A DNA stretch of 64,000 bases from Calendula officinalis (lineage: Eukaryota > Streptophyta > Magnoliopsida > Asterales > Asteraceae). Positions 59,601 through 64,000 of this stretch are shown in pieces (within the stretch, counting starts at the first letter, position 1; the number at the start of each line of letters is the position of its first letter). The stretch spans positions 7,088,001 through 7,152,000 of the forward strand of contig OY970832.1 of the NCBI GenBank assembly GCA_963853835.1. Reading direction: 5' to 3'. The notes beneath the pieces were generated by a model. It did not search any database, was not told where the DNA came from, and saw only the letters and a program-made list of their open reading frames with translations. The translations under genes were made by a program, and so were the position numbers.

Positions 59601-62600
59601 TAAAATTGTGGTCCCTACCAAAAACCTCAATATGATCCAACACATTTATCCCATTCATTCCTTCACCTAATCGCAAAATAACTCCACCCTCATCATCTTC
59701 ATCATCATCCTCTTCATCTTCTTCTTCCTCTTCTTCAATCATATCTTCATCAAACTCATCTTCAATCTCATGATCAGTATCAGGATGATGTGGCAAATGA
59801 TGACGATGATCTTGTTCTAAACCATTATGTCCATCATCATCATCATCGTCATCTTCTTCATCGACTTCATCTTCTTCTTCATCATTTGACATATCTTCAT
59901 CGTCCTCATCGAGGTTTTCTTGGATATCGGGCTGGATCTCAAACCGAATTCCAACTGACTCGAGCCCGTTTTCAATAGCTCGTGTGGTTTCTTCGGATGT
60001 TTCGTGCATGTAATCATCTTCTTCATTCACGGGAGCAAAACCACCATCAATATCTTGATCGTGTTCCATATCGTCTGTAACAGCTTCAGATCCACCATAC
60101 GTCTGCACAGCACTAAAAGACGAAATTGCATCTGTAGGTGCAGAATTTTGATTAGGTAAAGATGCAGTTTCGGTTGACCGAGATGTATCATCAACGTTAT
60201 TATCTGTTCCTTCACGTTGACCATTATCATTATTTTTTGTTGCATTATCGTTTTTTGCAGAATTAGCTTCAGCAGCATGAACGTGTTCTTTAGTAACTAA
60301 TTCCAAAACTTTAACAATCCCAGGTACAATCTTAACTGAATCAGCATGATCCAAATCCAGAATTTGTAGAGTTTTTGTAAGCGATCTCACCAAACCAACA
60401 TCTATAAATGTAACTGAAGCTTCACCCGAAATTGATGATCCGGTAGGAGAGCGTGCAGCCAATACTTCCCCAAGTAATTCAACAAAAGCTTGAATATCAA
60501 TTCCAGGAGGTCGATTAGTTTTACAATTATCAACAAAATCAATAAACGCGTTATTAATTTCAATAAAAATCCTCTTTCTTGCCTCTGCGGACCGCACACA
60601 AGCAGCCACCAAGAACTGGCTAGCACGACCCGCTAGTTTGTGTTTCCAATCTGCTTCCTTCTTTTCTTGTTTTGAACTTCTTAAATGAGGAAGAAATTTA
60701 CATAAAATGTGATGGAATATCCCGTTAAGTTCAGCATCTTTTCGTAACAGAACGTGAATGGATGGACCGTACATTAACAGAATTTCTTTTAAGAGCTTCA
60801 AAATGAACACAACTTTAGCCAAATATGCAGACGATTCCTTCCCATTTTTTGCAGTTTCTTCAGATCCTGAAGCAATAGCCTTCCCCTTATTTTTATTTAA
60901 ATTAATATCAATTTCCATATCTGCTACTGAAGAACTCTCCCCTGTTACTGCTTTATCTTCTGATGGGGGTATAAATGTAATTACAGACTCCAAAAGCAGC
61001 TCAATTACAGTAGTAAAACTTTGAGGTGGTTTTCGATGAGCTTTTGGAATCTTGGTATTTGAATCTGTAAGTTTGGTGGAATTACCCAAAACGGCCTTAT
61101 CTTTTTCATCCTTTTCTTTTGATTTATCTTTTAGCAAAACAACAAACGGGCGTTCCCCAATCATATCAATCTGACAAACAGCTCGTGCAGCCCGCATGAA
61201 AACCACAGGATCCCGTGAAAGAACAGAACTCAAATTTAACAGAAAATTACGGGGTGTGAGTCTTCCGTTTGACTGGCGTTGACCACCTGTCACAACACTG
61301 TGTTTAATTTCAGTTTCCATTGCTTGTTGTAAAGTTTGGGTGTCTTCAAGAATATGTCGGATAATAGCAGCAGCAACGTTATCAAAACCGACAAATAAAC
61401 TACTTGTAGGTAAAGATAACAGTAAAGGTAAACCACCAGCTTCTAGAAAACTAACAGCAACTGAATGAGTTCTTGTTAGTGTTGAACATAACTGTAAAAC
61501 AGCATGAATTGTTTCAGCAGGAAGTGGTTTTGATAAAAAACCACATGATATTTCAACAAATCTTTTCTGTTCATCTACATCGATAAGATCTAACCCTGTT
61601 TGCGGGATAATTTTCTTTTCATCATCTATCACTATAGAATTCTGGTTGCTGACATCATCTTTCTTCAACAGATCTGAAATATCAGCAGTCAACTTTTGGT
61701 CAACTTGAGATAACCGGTCAACAGCAAGAAAAGCTGCTGTCACCCATTTGGGAACAGCTGTCTCCTTATCATTATTATTATTATTATTATCACGTGAGTT
61801 CCAGTTGGATAACAGATCTGCTGCAACTTTAACCAAACCGCTTTTTGAAGCAACTTCTCGTGCATCTTTATCTTCATTGAGAATTAAAGCAAGAACATGA
61901 AAGAGAGATGATAGCATGTTATGCTTTCCATCATAAGAATCCGCACTGCAGAGTCGAACTTGTTCTAGAATAAACGATATAACATCGGATCTGTATCGAC
62001 CATCATCTCGAGAACAAATCATTGATAAAAGATCCCGAACTGGAAACGATAAAGAATCTTTTGTTTCTAGAAGCTTCTTACAAGTAGACAACAAATCATC
62101 AACAGGTGGCAGATGAACAGTTTCTTCTTCAATCGGTTGACTATTTTCATTAGTCAAAGTACTATCTTTTGACTCAGTTCCAGAATTACCAAGAGACATT
62201 GCAAGTGCACGAGCTAATTCATCATCTTCTTGAACTTCTTCTGGATGTGAAAACAACCATTCCATTGCTAACTCCACACTGTTGGACCCCACTTGTCTCA
62301 AAGCCTCTTCAGCCCGGGCCCGAGTAAAGCCCATTTCCTCAATTGTGGAAATAGTCGTTTCATTTGGCGGTGGGCCCACGATCCGTGACCCCGGGCCCGA
62401 ATTGGTTACATTTCTCATTTCAACTCCCGAAAAAACATGACGAATAATCGATATTACATTGGCAATGAACTCATCACTACAATCTGTGAACTGTGAGTGT
62501 GTCCAAACGGATAGTACGGTTTTCAAAATCATGGATTGAAGAATTTTCACAAAAACCTCGGCTTTATTTGGAAATTTGATGTCACCATTTACAAGTGGTT

Positions 62601-64000
62601 GTGTAAGAAAATGTTTCGTGAATGGGGACAATATAAATGATGATGTAACTAAATGATCCATTAATTTAGCATAACTGGCTAACGGGCCATCAATCCATGA
62701 ACGAACCGTTTCTCCTGATTCAGGCTTTTGGGCTCCTTCATCAGTCTCCATTGGTGATGCAGGAGTTCTGTTGACTGTAAATAACAGCTCACTTGTCGCT
62801 TCAAAAGTGGTTAAAACAGTTTGAATTACCCCACGACCGTATAAACAGTTTAACAAAACAGGATTACAAGTATCGGGTTTTTCCAACAAAATTCCATCGA
62901 TAAAATCGACAACCTTACCCAAATACCGACATTTTGGTGACCATGATGAAACTGAACCAGAAGTAGGTTTTACATGACCTTCAAAGTTCATATGATCCAA
63001 TGCGATTGCAGCAAATGTAGAGGCAACTGACTTTGAAGCGGGAGTAACTGTCGCCACGTCATCACGTCTTCTAGAAGGAAGCAACATTGCTTTACCTAAT
63101 TCTTGAAACAAGTGTGTAATGTGTAACGAGAGTGATTTCATCATATCACAACAAGAAGAGTAATACGATCTTTGTTTATCAGCACCATCTGAGGTGCCAG
63201 GTGGCGGTGATTGGCGGGCCCCACTGCCTCCAAGATGTCGGGGAAGACCAGAAGCACGAGTTAAATCACGATATGAAGAAATTAAATCAAAAAACTGTGA
63301 TTCAGAACTCCATCCCGACATTCTCCTTCTCCTTAACGGGTCGAGAAACTGTCTAAACGAATTAAATCTTTGTTCTTCAGATTCTGAAGTGTTAGATTCC
63401 GGGTCACCTGAACCCAGCCCAGATCCACCATTGTTATCCTCTGTTTCAAATTTAGCATCTTCAAGTAAAGCAATCTGCCATAAAATTTCCCTATGTGTTT
63501 CACCAATAAACTCCAAAACATCTTTACTATCATTCCCGAATTCTTGAAGTAATGCAGCAACCCATCGGTTGTCTTTTGAAGCAGCAAGAAACAGAAGGAA
63601 TTCCACAAGAAAAAGTGAAGAAAAAACTTCCGGGTTTGGAGTACCTTTCGGGTCGAGCAGAAACGAGCCCGAAACATTCCGGAATCCGGTCAACGTTGGC
63701 TTTAAATAATCACGAAGAGATGAGCAAAATGCACGGGCTAAAGGTGCAGAATGATGTTGAGTAAAACTTCTGAAAACCATTGTACTATGTAAAGCAATTG
63801 ACATTCCTTCAGATGATTGAGTTATACTCGGTCTTAATAAAAGCTTTAACAAAGCTTCAATTCCCGATTTTTCAACAAATAACCGACACGTTTCGGCATT
63901 TTCCATTGTTCGGTGAACCAAAACCATAACATGAAAAACGCATAACTGTATAAACTGTTCATCACTAATTCCATTTGACCCTGAATCAGGACCACCAACT
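53630..64000 (-). CDS. UPL1: UPL1/UPL2-type HECT ubiquitin ligase, 3' part; HECT exon interrupted by a transposon
   Basis: Twelve exons from the right edge down: 59454 to beyond 64000, 58394-59346, 57903-58202, 57206-57410, 56655-57138, 55466-56528, 55230-55376, 55080-55160, 54786-55011, 54561-54700, 53821-54490 (with insertion) and 53630-53732. The first visible exon is open to the edge, so the gene starts outside. Domains in order: an armadillo-like N-terminal region (MVLVHRTMENAETCRLFVEK), UBA (EEMGFTRARAEEALRQVGSN), UIM (DDELARALAMSLG), a long acidic stretch, three ubiquitin-binding motifs (FLDALPEELRAEVL; FLAALPPDIRAEVL; IATFPSELREEV) and HECT (GLTREWYQLLSRVIF; YFKFVGRVV; LPSAHTC; FNQLDLPEYPS; C-end NEGFGFG). 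Known: UPL1/2 are giant E3 ligases that pass ubiquitin from an active-site cysteine. A 555-bp element at 53859-54413 sits between AYG and RPDHLPSAHTC, so unspliced reading ends before the cysteine. UPL1 and UPL2 cannot be told apart here. Confidence 0.9.
53859..54413. mobile_element. hAT-like non-autonomous element inside the UPL HECT exon
   Basis: Flanked by a perfect 8-bp duplication CTTCCATA (53851-53858, 54414-54421). Inverted ends CTCGGATGCACGGATACG and CTATGTTGCACGGATACG match at 15 of 18 positions. The interior is full of GGATACG/CGTATCC words around an AT-rich middle. There is no transposase. Removing it with one duplication copy restores a perfect family protein sequence across the junction (AYG-RPDHLPSAHTC), which proves insertion into coding DNA. 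Confidence 0.92.

Noticed and set aside
59790..60626. Overlapping open frames opposite or alongside the acidic region of the UPL gene
   Set aside because: They arise from GAT/GAA-rich codons read in other frames; no splice or family support.

Overview
The window reads as nuclear DNA of a flowering plant. It holds multi-exon genes with GT-AG introns, AT-rich introns and intergenic DNA, plant-specific protein families (SABRE/KIP, UPL1/2-type HECT ligase, HYL1-type dsRNA-binding protein, CTR1-like Raf kinase) and a dense load of plant transposons. A eudicot, perhaps Asteraceae, is my best guess, but the sequence alone does not fix the species. There are no bacterial genes, CRISPR arrays or operons.

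Layout. 0.7-1.1 kb is a LINE 3' remnant. 2.3-4.45 kb (+) is a HYL1/DRB1-type double-stranded-RNA-binding protein with a tandem-repeat tail. 5.3-6.55 kb holds a Harbinger deletion derivative and a Stowaway-like MITE. 6.7-7.39 kb (-) is a single-exon, membrane-anchored TPR protein. 7.65-9.35 kb is a nested stack of small DNA transposons. 10.25-18.52 kb (-) is a CTR1-like Raf-type kinase gene that looks dead: four frame breaks, two of them short deletions inside conserved kinase motifs. 19-23.4 kb is transposons and AT-rich DNA. 24.14-44.10 kb (-) is a complete 23-exon SABRE/KIP gene encoding about 2,600 residues. Its ninth intron carries a very young Ty1-copia element (31.6-36.5 kb, antisense to the gene, LTRs apparently identical). 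Its other introns carry a 100-bp-arm hairpin, tRNA-like (SINE-like) DNA, a Helitron end and a triplicated hAT-like element. 45.3-50 kb is a run of elements with clear target-site duplications (hAT-like, Mutator-like, a 1.7-kb solo LTR, Harbinger-like). 50.6-52.7 kb (-) is a 5'-truncated LINE. 53.63 kb to the right edge (-) is the 3' two-thirds of a UPL1/UPL2-type HECT ubiquitin ligase, whose upstream exons lie outside the window.

The genes do not form a pathway unit; they are unlinked housekeeping, signalling and RNA-silencing genes. The strongest observation is a 555-bp transposon with an 8-bp target-site duplication inside the HECT exon of the UPL gene, just before the catalytic-cysteine motif. 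Read straight through it truncates the ligase, but a plausible donor and acceptor inside the element would restore the frame by splicing and add about 60 residues. I did not find an unprecedented multi-gene system; the interest lies in transposon-gene interactions, the decaying kinase gene and the repeat-driven change in the DRB1 tail.
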